This document shows, in pieces, positions 48,040-61,086 of a DNA stretch of 64,000 bases (position 1 is its first letter; the number at the start of each line of letters is the position of its first letter). Below the pieces are notes generated by a model, which was given only the letters and a program-made list of their open reading frames with translations, was not told where the DNA came from and did not search any database. The stretch covers positions 3,987,367 through 4,051,366 of the forward strand of contig JAQFVV010006311.1 in assembly GCA_028023455.1 (NCBI GenBank). The letters are read 5' to 3'. Made by a program: the position numbers and the translations under genes. This stretch comes from Epiperipatus broadwayi. Taxonomy: Eukaryota; Onychophora; Udeonychophora; Euonychophora; Peripatidae.

Positions 48040-50130
48040 TTTAGATGTATCAATATTTTTTTATTCTTTATTTTCAGTATCTGATTTTCACATTCAAAGG
48101 TCTCAGAAAACATTGTAGAATTTTAAAAAAATCAATTTTATTTATAAAAATATAAATTTATATTATAAATTTTAAACTAATATTGGATTTTAAATGCACT
48201 TTAAATTGTATTGTCTAACAAAATTTATTGAAATCTGTTGTAATTTGTTATTATTGTAGAAAGGTAATGTATTTCTCTGAAAAAAAAAGTATTTAAATGC
48301 AGTGAACTCTTGATTTGTGACTTTTTAGAGAATTGGAGAAAATAAATAATAGATATATAAAATTATAGAATGAAAACTTATTAAAATTGTGTAAAAACAA
48401 TTTAATAGTTATTTACTATATATTATACACACAAATTATAATCATCATAACCATTACCTTAAGATGCAATTCAAATATTAAAATTCAAAACGTTGTAAAA
48501 AGATTTTGGTTTAAAAAATTTTAAAGTTGTGAGAAAAAAATTCTCTTATAAAAAGATGAACATTAATTCTATCATTCCATATTAATTTAGAATTATTTAG
48601 TGTTTTCCTCAGAAAAGGTGTGATAATTCTGAAGCTTTAGAATGCTGTTTTACCATTATTGGAAGTAGTATTAAATAAAGTAGATTCTCTCACACTGCTT
48701 TTATTGAATTTTTAATTGGAAAAAAATCTGAAGATATCAAAATATTAGAGGCAGTTGAAAAATATCAATTGCTTTTATTCTATTGTTTACCAAGAAAAAA
48801 AATATTTAAGGTGTTTTTTCTTTTTTATGATGCTTCATGTCAAACTCATAGTTAATATCATCACCTGCCCAAATTGGCATGCTGTTAGATTTTTTTTCGA
48901 ATATTTTAAAAATTATAAAATAAATATCAAATTTTAATGTAGAATTTGACAATTTAACACAAATCCATCTTCATTCATACACATTTTTTTTAAAAATCTT
49001 AAAATAAAAAAGAGTGTGCACATTTTTCTTATTTACAAGCCAGTTTTGAAATATTTAAGATCAAATGTAATTTTTAAAAATATTATTCTTTTATAAAATT
49101 AAATTAAAAAGAAATCAAATCCAATTTATTGAGTTTTAGTATAAACTATATACAGAAGTGAATGGTTGAGTACTCTCAAAAATTCTCACCAGGCGGAAAA
49201 ATAAAAAATGTCATAATTTTAAAAGGTTAAAATGAAAAATGTTTAGTAAGGAAAGTAATTTTTTTAAAAAGTAAAAGAAATAGTTATCTCTAAATTATAA
49301 GAATTATGATTATATTTTTTAATGAAATAATTAAATATACCTTAAAATTAATGTGTTGAAAAATATTATATCAGGATCACAATTTATAAAAAAAAATGAA
49401 TATAAATAACAGCAATTCCAAAATAATGGATTTACAAACAAATAATATAATAATATTAAATCGTGCTTTCACACTTCCAATGTAAAGCTATAACAACAAA
49501 TTGACAATTAAATTTAATGGCTAAGCACTTTCAAGAAGAATATGTATGTTTATGGTGCTAATTTTAGAGCTGAAAAATGTAAATAATGCAGAAAAATGAA
49601 ATAGGCATATATACTAGATTAAGAATTAATTGTATTTAATAATTAATATAATTAAGAAATATATTTTTATTCTTATGATTAAACCTTCAAGCAAATTCCT
49701 GAAAAAGTCTATAATATCAATAAGTGTTATGACATGTTTTTGTGAAATGTTCTAACTTATCACTAGTTGTGATTTAAACTATAATCTGATAATTATTATA
49801 ATAGTTATAAAAAAATTTACATGCCACAAATAACAATATAAGAAACAAGTAGTGAAGTAGATTATAAAATAGATTAATAAAGTAAACAAACCAATGTAGT
49901 GACTTTTTTACTTCATTAAAAATTTAATGGTAAAAAAATAATAGCCAAAAATAAAATCATTAAACTTTTATAACTTATTTAATTCATTTATAGAGCTAGC
50001 ACAAACTGTTGTCATTCAAATGGTCATGAGTGCATACTAAATCAGTAGCAATAATTTTCTTCTTTAATTATTCACTTATTAAATTAAATTTATAATATTA
50101 TATTATGCTGATTTTAATAACATCAGATAA
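48040..50130. other. Intronic AT-rich stretch
   Basis: No gene, repeat family or element end recognised. One chance ORF at 48755-48937. Confidence 0.45.
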
Positions 50131-50136
50131 AAACTA

Positions 50137-50419
50137 TAATTGATTAATTAGTGAAAACTAACTTAGTCAGAAATAGTTAACCAGAAATTATATTAGAAGA
50201 ATTATTATTAGCTACATAATGGTTAAAAAATACAAATGATTACTGTCTAATGCAGAGAAAAATAAAATATTTGAATTAGACAATAGTGAACTCTATTTTT
50301 TATAACTATTACCTGCATTGTGATTAATCAAATTGTATAATATGCTAATGATAATTATTCTAATATAATTTTTGGTTAATTGTTTCTGATCAAGCTAGTT
50401 TTCATTAATTAATCAATTA
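50137..50419. repeat. 283-bp imperfect foldback
   Basis: Left arm 50137-50218 (taattgattaattag to tagctacataat) pairs with right arm 50335-50419 (ataatatgctaatga to aattaatcaatta) with about 80% match. It looks like an old MITE, 155 bp downstream (in gene sense) of exon 2. Confidence 0.6.
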
Positions 50420-50573
50420 CTGGTAATAAAAAAGAAAAATTAACAGCAATATGCAAAAAAAAATTTAAAAAAAACTATAAATACTTTACTATATTTTCTA
50501 TAATTAAAATGTTCTATTGTTGATGTTATATTAATAAAACAATCAATTGTATATGAAAAATAAAAGTACTTAC

Positions 50574-50651
50574 CTATATTATTGCTATCATTATCTTTAG
50601 TACCAATCCAAGATGTTTGATATAATTTATCCAAAATTTCCATATTATTAT
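50574..50651 (-). CDS. Exon 2 (78-bp in-frame cassette)
   Basis: Begins after atatatttag and ends at the donor GTAAGT. It reads [20 protein letters not shown] and ends DSNNI. It starts and ends in phase 1, so skipping would keep the frame between exons 1 and 3. Its 3' splice site has no normal pyrimidine tract: a (TA)n of about 47 units runs to within a few bases of it. Confidence 0.65.
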   Translation of the reverse strand: MIIWKFWINYIKHLGLVLKIMIAII

Positions 50652-50652
50652 C

Positions 50653-51052
<400 letters not shown>

Positions 51053-51122
51053 ATACTCTTAATTACTGTATTTTCATATATATATATATATATATATATA
51101 TGAAAATACAGTAATTAAGAGT
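51053..51122. repeat. Short palindrome with (TA)n centre
   Basis: The 22-bp arm from actcttaatt to gtattttc is perfectly inverted around a (TA)n core. A cruciform or tiny MITE is possible. Confidence 0.75.
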
Positions 51123-51960
51123 TTATAAAAATTATATGTATAACCGTAACTTAGAAGCACTTTCAAATTATATATATATATATTATTGAAATATAATGGT
51201 AATTTCCCTGCAATAACCTAGATTAAACTTTTTCCCATGTTACCATTAGGTAAATATCATTTAAAACTGTGATTAATAGATCATAAGATTAATTGATCAT
51301 AAGATTTCAGTTAGCATTGCCAATTTTAATTGTTGGTTGCTTAGTTGTACCATAGTTGAAATTCTAGAGTGTAATATAAACATTCATATTACATTTTAAT
51401 ACTTAGATTTACAAGATCTGGGGAAAACTTTAAATTAATATACATCTTAATGATTAATAGAGAGAGAAAACTTCACTATGAATATACTTTTCTTAAAAGT
51501 GAATCAAACAACCAACAAAAATGTCATTAATATGTTCATTAACATCTAAAGAAAATAATAAATCAATAATTAAAAGAGTAGTTTCTTTCTCACATTAGTA
51601 GTACCAAAATTACAATAAATTAATTGATATGTAAGAGGGGTGCTCAAAATGCAACTGGCAAATTTATAAAACAAAATATCAAATTTTCATAATTGCTATG
51701 AGACTCTATAATTTTATCATAAAGACTTTACTTCTAGTTTATATATATTTCACGATTATATGCAATCTTATTTTTTACACTTACACTGATAATATTGCTT
51801 ATTATATTTCAATGTATCATGCAACCATGAATGCATATAATTCTACTTAGTTCATATACATACAAATGAAAATGAGATCTTTAGACAGAGTTTTAAACCA
51901 ATGATCAAAATATCTTCTCATATCATACATGTTTTTTACAATAATAGCAATTTTATTATC

Positions 51961-52130
<170 letters not shown>

Positions 52131-53124
52131 TAATATAACTTGTGACTATATAATATATTGTTTTCTATAAAGAGACAAAAGTAAGTTATGCATGAAAAAT
52201 GCAGTGAAATAAATTATAATTTTTAAAGTATAGTCAGGTAGATGTAATTAAGATTCTTAGCATCAGTAATTTATAACAATGAACATCTTTCTGCATTTGA
52301 GTGCGTATACACGCATACACACACACATATATATATATAAGTATGCTAATACATACTACTAAGCAAAGGACTAATTATTATACACGTAGATTTTCACTGA
52401 AGTATCTAGAAAATTAAAATATAAATGAATGAAAGGCTTGAAAGTAATTATTTTTAATTTAAAAGCAGAAATTTACCATTGTAAGTAAGCACATCATTAT
52501 ATCAATAGAAATAAGCAGAGATTTCTCATCTGCATTTTTATATTTGAGTCAAAACAATATAGTGATCATATATAAAATATATTAAATAAATGTGCATCTC
52601 AAACTCAACATCTCCATAAATAAACCACAAATTTATCCATGCATATACATTAATTAAGTTGCATAATCATTTTCTAACAAGATTCTATAAAGTTATAGCA
52701 AGCATTTAACAGTTTCTCATATAACATGTATAAAATAACGTTGAAAATCATTTAAATTGTTCCACAATCCCAATTGCTAATTTAATCTTGCAATCCATTC
52801 ATTAGTTAAATTCAAACTTACAATGTTCAAAGTAAGAATTGTTTGTATATATATTTTTTCTAAATAGGTATACAGAATGATGTGCACAAAAGTTTTTATT
52901 AGATAAAGAATTTGATTATGGTTGAACAAAATCCCTAATTTTCAAAGGGTTATCACTTCAATACTCATTAATTTAAATGTTAATAAAGTTAATGACAATG
53001 CGGTTCCCTATTTTTATTTGGCTTTGGATGAGATTTTTTTAAAATTATATGACAATTGTGAAAAACAAAAAAAATTTAATTACTTTAAACTGTTTTTATT
53101 TATATTTGGAAATTTTTTTTTTCA

Positions 53125-53455
53125 GATTTTCAATTGGATGGACGGTTGAAGAGTTGGAGTGTGGAGTGGATTGAAGCCTGTCCATTAAACTATGAGGATA
53201 GTCTATCTTAATATATATCTGAGCACTTATACTATATATGTGTGTAAAGATGATAGTCTGGACCAACTGATGATTGATGGTTTAGCATGAAATACGTATA
53301 TTGGTGATTGTTTATCTTTTCGACATATATGTGTTCAAGTGCATCAGTGATATGAGATAGAGTAGCGAGTGGTGGATCATGTGAAAGTCTGTGCTCATAT
53401 ACCCAATATATTACATATATTGATACAGGTATATAATAAGCCTGTGTTTCAGTTA
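53125..53455 (-). repeat. Foldback family, right-arm copy
   Basis: Starts at the palindrome centre sequence agattttcaattggatggac and matches the right arm of 24833-25505, then goes on to the complete outer end (cctgtgtttcagttatt), which the copy at 25 kb lacks. It is preceded by a T run and ttcag. The left half is missing. Confidence 0.75.
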
Positions 53456-53459
53456 TTAA

Positions 53460-56400
53460 ATTTTTTTATTATTATTTAAAGCTTAAATAATTCTTGCCAA
53501 AATAATGTGACCTCAAACAAAGGGTATAGTGAAGATGGCTTATCTGTAGGATAAATGAGGTAGACTAAAATTTAAATAAGTAAAATATTTTAAACTTGTA
53601 GTGTGAAGGATTTAATTGCGGTTGTTCCTTTTATTTGGCATAGACCTGTACTTTTTCAATGTTTTGTTCAAACATTGTTATCAAAATTATAGAAATGAAA
53701 TGGTCTATAAATATAGGAAAGAAAACTTATTTCAGGGCCTGTTGGAACTCTATATTTAATTAATTATGAAAACATTTTTAAGTATTTCTTCCTGCGAGTT
53801 TAGTTTATTGTTATCTTACTTTCAAACTTGAAGGTTCAATTTGCTAACATAAAGGGAAATTAATAACTGGTCAAATTTAAGTACTATACCAAGGAATCGA
53901 TGAAGTCTGAATAACTTAAAACTTTTTAATTCTGGCAAAATTCTTCTAGGAACTTTAAAGAACTTAATAAGTAATATTTTAGACATACTTTCGCCTCAAG
54001 TTTAAACATTATTAGATTTTTACTAATGAACAATTAGATTTTTAGAGTAAAGCTTTTTTATTACTATTAAAAAGTTTTAAAGAGTTAACTATTGAAATGT
54101 ACTTTTGCCCAACCTATTTAAAAGATCTTTTGTTAACCTTTAAAAAAGAAAGATATACGAGAACAATTTCACCTGCTTATTTAATTTTAAAATTTGATTT
54201 TGTTGTGCTCTAGTCTGCTTTATTAGATTATCATCATCAATAAAAATGATCAAAAATCGTAGATTAAGAAAATAATATGTATTAATTATCCATTTTATGT
54301 AAGAGTTCGTCGTAGTTAAAATGCTTTATCAAATTTCGGCGGATGATTTGAATGACGTTCAATGTTTCTATTATATCGGAAAAAATGATTCAAACCCATT
54401 AAAGCAGTTACCTACTTGGAAAACTTCTAAGAGACCACATCCAATAAATTTGACTAATAATGCATCCTTATTATAAACTTATTTATTTCTCTTACCAGTA
54501 ATAATTATATATATAAATGTGGGTGTGTGTTTTTTTTTTTTTTAAAAAAAAAATCATTAAATGCTCCAAAAGCAAAAAGACTCAAGGAAAAAAATTAATG
54601 GTAACAAATATATTTTAGTTATCTTAAATTTTATATTATATCTAGACAGTTAATTGGTGAATTATTGTTAAAGAATTATAGACAAAGGAAAATCTTACAA
54701 ATGCATGCGCTTGCGTACGATTGCAAGTTAAAGTCAACCGAAGTTCCCACTTGGCAAAAAGAAATGTTTTTTAAAAAGATTATTAATACATTTTTAGAAT
54801 TAGTTAAAATGTAAGAAAATTAAAATTATTTTTATATTACAGTCATCTGAAAATATTGTTGTTTGCTAAAATTCCCCGTAAATACCGAATTTGAATAGAT
54901 ATATAATGAATTTTTACTTAAATTTTGCTTTCAGGAGAGGTTACTTACTTATTTTTATTGTATTTATTTATTTTTTCTAATGAAAAGCCATACCTTTTAG
55001 TATATATGCATGTTCATGATAAGACTGATTTTATAATGTTGCTACAATTATTAAATACACTGCGTTAAAAGTGAAATGATGTATTCTTTTGGCAGTACTA
55101 ATATTTACCTGCTTCTACATTTTTTGAAAGGATGTATTTTAAACTATGTACATTTGCTTATTACTTATGCTTTTTGTTATTGAGGCAGATCAATCTTTTA
55201 CAATTCCATGTACAGTTTGTAAGAAATGTGTTTTTAATATAATGATATTTATGCATTGCAGTATATATATATGATAAACAAAACAAATTATAAATTTCGT
55301 AAGTTGCTATAGCTTGCATTTTATGATCACTAGATGGAGCTTTACCAATATCCCACTATCAAGCTTTGTTTACATAAACGCTGAGAGAGATAGAATTCAA
55401 GATCTCTTTCAAATTGTCTCCAACCTTTAAACTATATATATATGATATCGTGTTTTTTATTTCATATCCCTATGCTAACTTGAGCATTTTGGGGAGATTG
55501 TGAAACGCTAACTTATATATACATTCTTATGCACATTGGTTAGCAGGTAAAATAATGATTAAAATCTTTAAACTAATATATATATTTTGAACGGTATAAA
55601 TTTTGGAATGAGTATTGGGATGGTAAAATATAATGTATATAATTTTTATAGCAAATGTTTAGAAATATTTTATTATTATTTCGTCTTATTAATTTCCTTT
55701 AACCAAGACATATAACGTCAATTGAACAAGGAAAGTTTGTAGAAATTTTCAAAATTGAATCATGCTCGAATTGATGATTGTATATTACTTTATTTGTCCT
55801 GAGTTTGAATTTATATTTTTTAAATTCTTTTAACAAATAATTTGTTTTTATGTCTGATTATTTCATTTTTCTTTCCTTCTAGGATTTAATTATTTTGATA
55901 TCTATGCCTCACAATGAGTTTCAATATACTTCTTTTAGTGGTTGCTGTAAATATGAGTATGATAATATTATTTGATAGATACTAAATCTAGATCTGGTAA
56001 CTGTATTGAATTTGGTGAATATTATTGATAGGGAGTCTAAATTAAAAAAATGTAATTATGCGTCCAGAAACGAACAGTAACTCCAATTTACCTGTTAAAT
56101 TAAAATCTAAAATTCAAATCAACCTAAAATTTTGCATTCTAGTCAATGAAGTCTGGTGAATACCTGCAATTTTTCATCTCTAAATTCTGAAATTCATTGA
56201 TAAAAACAAAATTCAAAGACTTGTCTGAGGGTGGGAATTTAATTTATATGATAAACATTGATTAATAAACTTACAATAAACGCTAAATTAGAGATGCTCA
56301 CTTCATGCCTTGTATGCGTTGGCAAGCTAAGCGTTTTGTTATTAAATACTTAAAGGATTATTAAATGTTTTAATTACACTTTCTGTTAATGTACTTCGAA

Positions 56401-56930
56401 TTAATCAAATATATTAGTGATAGTTTTAATAATAAAAAAAGTCCATTTACTAAAAAAAAATATTTCAATTATTTTATTCATTTTATGTTTAAATTTTTTT
56501 TTGCAATTAATTATATTTTTCCACTTCAAGTATATGGATGTAAACACTACTTTATATAATCCCCACAGTTCTCAGAACTAAAGACCGGAAATTTTTTTTT
56601 TTTTTTAAAGTAATACCAATACCAATAGCAGTTCTGTATGAAGATTAGTAAAAGTAATTTTACATATTTCCTTTAAATAGTCATATCAATAATTAAAATA
56701 ATAAAAATTCACAATAAATACATAATATATTTATAAATGCACAAAATTACAGTTTAATAATATTAAAAATACTATGAAGTAATAATAATAGAATTTATAG
56801 CAATGATATAAAACATAACATGGTTGTTCTAATAGAGATAATAAATCCATATAAAAAAATTGTTTTCACTAGATTGCAATTTGTTATTGTTAGTAATTTA
56901 GAAACATGACAAAAATAATTTCCTAAAACT
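53460..56930. other. Intronic AT-rich stretch
   Basis: T/A hairpin runs at 54530-54553 and a few (TA)n. No gene or element recognised. A slightly GC-richer part near 54300-54480 has no long frame. Confidence 0.45.
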
Positions 56931-56933
56931 TAC

Positions 56934-57087
56934 ATGAGATACATGAACTTCTTCTTGACTGTTGACCTTGGGATGAATTGTGATTCTGTGGACAAGTTCT
57001 AATATGACGTTTTAATCTTTTGAGCAAATCCGTAGGAGTCAAAATATTTGCATCTATTTGAGGTAATCCACTTAGCTGAATTGAAAG
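56934..57087 (-). CDS. Exon 1 of recognised part of minus-strand gene
   Basis: The acceptor cgtttag precedes a 154-bp exon that is open only in phase 0; the other two frames have stops. It reads LSIQLSGLPQIDANILTPTD, then LLKRLKRHIRTCPQNH and a Gln/Ser-rich end, and is followed by the donor GTAAGT. It ends with one base of a split codon (TAT, Tyr) that exon 2 completes. The basic amphipathic segment LLKRLKRHIRTC may bind a partner or nucleic acid, which is only inference. An upstream exon must exist; a possible 25-bp microexon lies at 63717-63741. Confidence 0.65.
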
Positions 57088-59734
57088 CTAAACGTAAAAA
57101 CGAAACAAAATATAATTAAATAAAATATATTAAAATCAGATTATAATATGAACCTTATGAAACTAAAACCCTAAGCTTTAACAAGAATGTATACTGGACA
57201 TATGTTTGTATTTTATATACTCGCATGTAAATGTTTTGTGTTTAAGGCAAACTGAATAACGATAATACTTAATCACTTTAATTAACATTTAAAAAAAAGA
57301 AATTTCAATGGGCAGGTTTTATTTGTAGTTTGAGATGTTTTTTAAAATTTTCCTAATTACTATAGACATTTTTAACCCCCTTCCTTGTAACTATCGTTTA
57401 TGAAATTTTTATGCCAAACAATAACTAAAAAAAGATTAAGTAAGGTAATTTATTTTTTTATTTTTCATTGTTTATCATTTCTATTTCATTTTTTAATGCT
57501 TCTATTGTCTAGTTTTATGTAAAATCAAATAAAAATAAATATTTAAATTCTGCGACTCAGCATAGTTTAAATGTGTGATGGAGTCGGGTTCTTGAATTCA
57601 AGCTCCCTAGATTGTGACTCAGATTTGTCATTTCAGGTGCGCAAACTTCTTGTAAACTTCAAACAATAACCTATTTAGTACTTTATATACCACAATAAAC
57701 GTTGCTTATATTAATAGTGTACTTTTTTATTATGGTCTGTTAGGGTATTTATTTGATTCTTCTTATTTTTTTATTTTTTGACTAACAATAATAAGATTCC
57801 CATTTATGATAAATATTAAATGGCTAACTTAATGACTACAGATCAACTACTTAAAAGTAATCCCAAATCCCAAACTAACATAAAAATCTTTTGATATATT
57901 AAAAGATTATCTCTAGATTTCTTTCTGAAGTTGAACACAGGTTACGGCAAAAATAGGATAAAGCAGTAATCAAAATAAGTGAGCTCTAACAGTTATAAGT
58001 TGAATAGATCAACTTTTTTACGCTCATTAAATTTTCAAAAATCTTACATCTCAATGCAATGTTATTAATTTTTTTTTGTACTAAATGTCTACTTTGAGGG
58101 AAGCTTAGAAATAAACTTAGCCTAAAAATATTAAAATAATCTACTGTGTACTAAGACAAAAATCTAAAATAGGCAAAGTAAAAATAAAAAAATGTCTTCA
58201 AAAATTTAGACAATTAGTTAATCTGCAAAAATCTAAATAAAACGGATTAGTACTATTAAGATACAAGTGAGAAGTCAAAAAATTTAATCCAAAAAAGACT
58301 AATAGTGGGAGATACTAAAAATTATTTCTATAGTGTTATAGTTCAACTTTCTTTCAAATTATGGACTTGTCCAAATTCAATCTTACTTTTATGGATTCAG
58401 CATCATTGCTATAGACTAATGGATATATGAATAGATGATATATACAATAGCAGAAACAGACCAATAGGTAATGGTGTTCAGTGAATATGATTTCTTTCAT
58501 TAAGAAAGAGATCTGGCTATAAATAGGCAGTCCATATGAGTTAAACTCATGCTACAAACAAATCATTGTCAGAGCTGAATGGAATATGTATTTTTTCTTT
58601 ATATTGTTAAAGCAATGAGCCAAGTTCATGCTAGAAACTGCTAGATAGTAAGCCTGATATGAGACAGACTGTCACATGATATCTGGAAGTGTCACCATAT
58701 CTACACACAAGGTAAGCTATCATCATACAGCTGGAAATATTAAGCAAATCTAGAGAGGCACATGAAGTCCCTTATTTCAATAGTCATACAGCAAATAGAT
58801 GCTGTACCAAGCCAACATATCAGCATAATGGTATAGCAGATGTTTTATGTAAAATATATTGTAAATATATGTAAATTCATATTGCATATAAACTTAATAA
58901 ATATTTAAGCATGTTTGTGCAAGTTCATATTTAGTATAAGTTTATATAGTAAGTATATATAAATGTTGGTACAGTCATGACCAGATCGTATTATCTCCAT
59001 GGATTGTTTAGATCTTTGTTATTAATTACAAAAAAAATGATAGCTAATAGTAACATCAATAAAAATTAAAATAAAATGTGAGTGATTTCTTGTTTTCTGT
59101 AAAGAAAAGTCAAACAGAAGAAATTATTTTGTTCTCTCAGGGCTGAAAAAAATATCAAAATTGGCTTATTAAAAGAATTTGATCCAGACTTTCCAAAAAA
59201 TTGGCCATATGCATAAAGTAATTTTCTATTAAATCTACTCAAATTTAAAAAAGCCTGAATTAAACTGTCATTTGTAGAAATGTGTGGTAAGCAAGCATAA
59301 AAGATTTTATGACCACAAATGACTCATTTTAATAAACCACTATGTCTACTATCAGTATTTTTCTGTACAAAATCCTTAACAGTAATGCAAAGATATCACT
59401 TTAACTCTGTAAACAAAAAAAGGAGGGGGAGTGAGACTTTGCCACTATTGTCAAGAAAATTCCATTTAGTTGGATTTCTTAAATGAACTACTGAAAGATT
59501 TTTATATTAAAGGAATGCATGATTATGGCTTAGGACTAAATTACTATCTTTGAGTCTACAATATTGCAAGCAACTCTGGATCAATCTATGGTAAATCAGA
59601 TCATTCCATTAAATAAAAATAATCCCAGAATTAAAGCTGTGGATTGGAAAACTAACTCATCTAAAAAAATTCTGATCAGCACAAGTTTAAGGAATATTTA
59701 GTAATGATAATGCTATCAGTGTTTATTAGAGATG

Positions 59735-59845
59735 TGACAAACCAAAACATAAATCCATTGAATGTCCAAATAATAGCATAATGTGTAAAGTTTGTGAGTG
59801 TCCACATCAGGACATAATGTGTCAGTTTTGTGTGTCAGTCACATA
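59735..59845 (+). pseudogene. Gag zinc-knuckle remnant
   Basis: In one frame the plus strand reads RCDKPKHKSIECPNN, the C-x4-H-x4-C part of a CCHC knuckle; the first Cys is out of frame by one base. It is followed by MCKVCECPHQDIMCQFC, a Cys-rich second cluster, and a stop. This is the usual end of Gag before the protease. Confidence 0.6.
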
Positions 59846-60231
59846 GAAATTGTTTATTTTATAAAGAAAAAATAGAACACTCAGAAAAAAATGAAACTGT
59901 TCCATTACAAAGAGCAAGAAAGACAAATAAAATCAATGTCTGTATAAATAAGGTAAGAGGCATTGACTCAGTCTTCAAATGCAGAATTATAATTAATGAT
60001 ATACCAGTAACAATGGTACTAAATGTTGGGTTTGTAATACTAATGTATCCAAAAATATTTTGGTCATCTTTAATAGAAAAAATACATCACTTGTATCCTA
60101 GCAGTAGAGTAATTACAGGTGATCAAGGCATTCAAATATTATTATTGGGTCAAACCAAAATTAAAGTTACTATACTTAGTGAAATAATTCATTTGTCTTT
60201 TGCTGTGTCAGTTGGCAAGCATGACAATTGA
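59830..60231 (+). pseudogene. Retroviral-type aspartic protease remnant
   Basis: The 133-codon frame includes CRIIINDIPVTMVLNVGF, where the catalytic DTG has become NVG (the Asp codon is AAT at 60022), then SSRVITGDQGIQILLLGQTK and HLSFAVSVGKHDN. The order of beta strands, active-site loop, flap-like GDQG and ILLLG is that of gypsy proteases. Loss of the catalytic Asp means it is dead. A stop after KHDN cuts it off before RT. Confidence 0.6.
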
Positions 60232-61086
60232 TTGGCTATGACTGGTTCAACCTCTTGGGCTAGCTCACAAAAATAAAATCAACAGGAATGTATCCGATCA
60301 TTCATTATAGATGGGGTTTAGATTTTAGGATAAAATATGACAGTATGTAGGCCTAATCAACATATTCATCAAACCCTATGTTGTGTATTTAAGGGAATCA
60401 TCAAAAGGGTTACAGTAACTGAATTGAAATTAAAAGGTTTGCTAAGAGTGGTTATTCAAGCAGCAGAAGAACAGAAACATCACAGGCATGGAGACCAATT
60501 AAGATTGAATGATGGTCACAATGCCAGCCATAAAGACTTACTAGCCAGCAGTGAAGACTACAAGATTTAAAGATTTGCTGTTGAAGACACCAGATTTACA
60601 AATAAAGACACCAGATCTGCTGATGAAGACTGGTGAAAAACACTGAAACTAATGATAATGAAACTAGACCTGAAGAAGGCTGCAAGTGACAAAAATGTTT
60701 ATTAATTCAATTGAGTAATTACATTCTTCAAGGCTAATTTTAGACAGAAGGAGTTAATGTTATTGCTCAACTTATTGTAAATAATAGATTCATTCAGATT
60801 CAATCTTATCTTGATTGAATTCAACATTCATCACTACAGAGCAATGAATAAATAGGATATAAACAATAACAGACAAATTCTCAGTGAATCTGTTTTTCTC
60901 ATTAAGAAAGTGGATTTACATATAAATAGGCAGTCCTCTTTAAGGTAATGTCAAACAAGTAGGCACATACATTCTAAATATTTTTAAAATAGTGCAGAAA
61001 GTTCATGTTGAACTAAAAACTGCTAGAAAGCAAACCTGATATGAGGTAATCTGTCACAGTCAGCTTAAAGTGTCAACATACCTGCA

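Larger units (their letters stand above)
58400..61086 (+). mobile_element. Short degenerate Ty3/gypsy-type LTR element
   Basis: Two related flanking blocks (58400-58705 and about 60822-61086) share ordered motifs: cagtgaat.tg, cattaagaaag, tataaataggcagtcc, gttcatg, aactgctaga, cctgatatgag and aagtgtca.cata. They read as diverged LTRs with a TATA box at 58518 and 60921. Between them, a zinc knuckle and an aspartic protease remnant lie in gag-pol order on the plus strand. RT and integrase are missing. LTR divergence is high (about 30% by eye), so the insertion is old. It lies upstream of exon 1 of the minus-strand gene. Confidence 0.65.
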
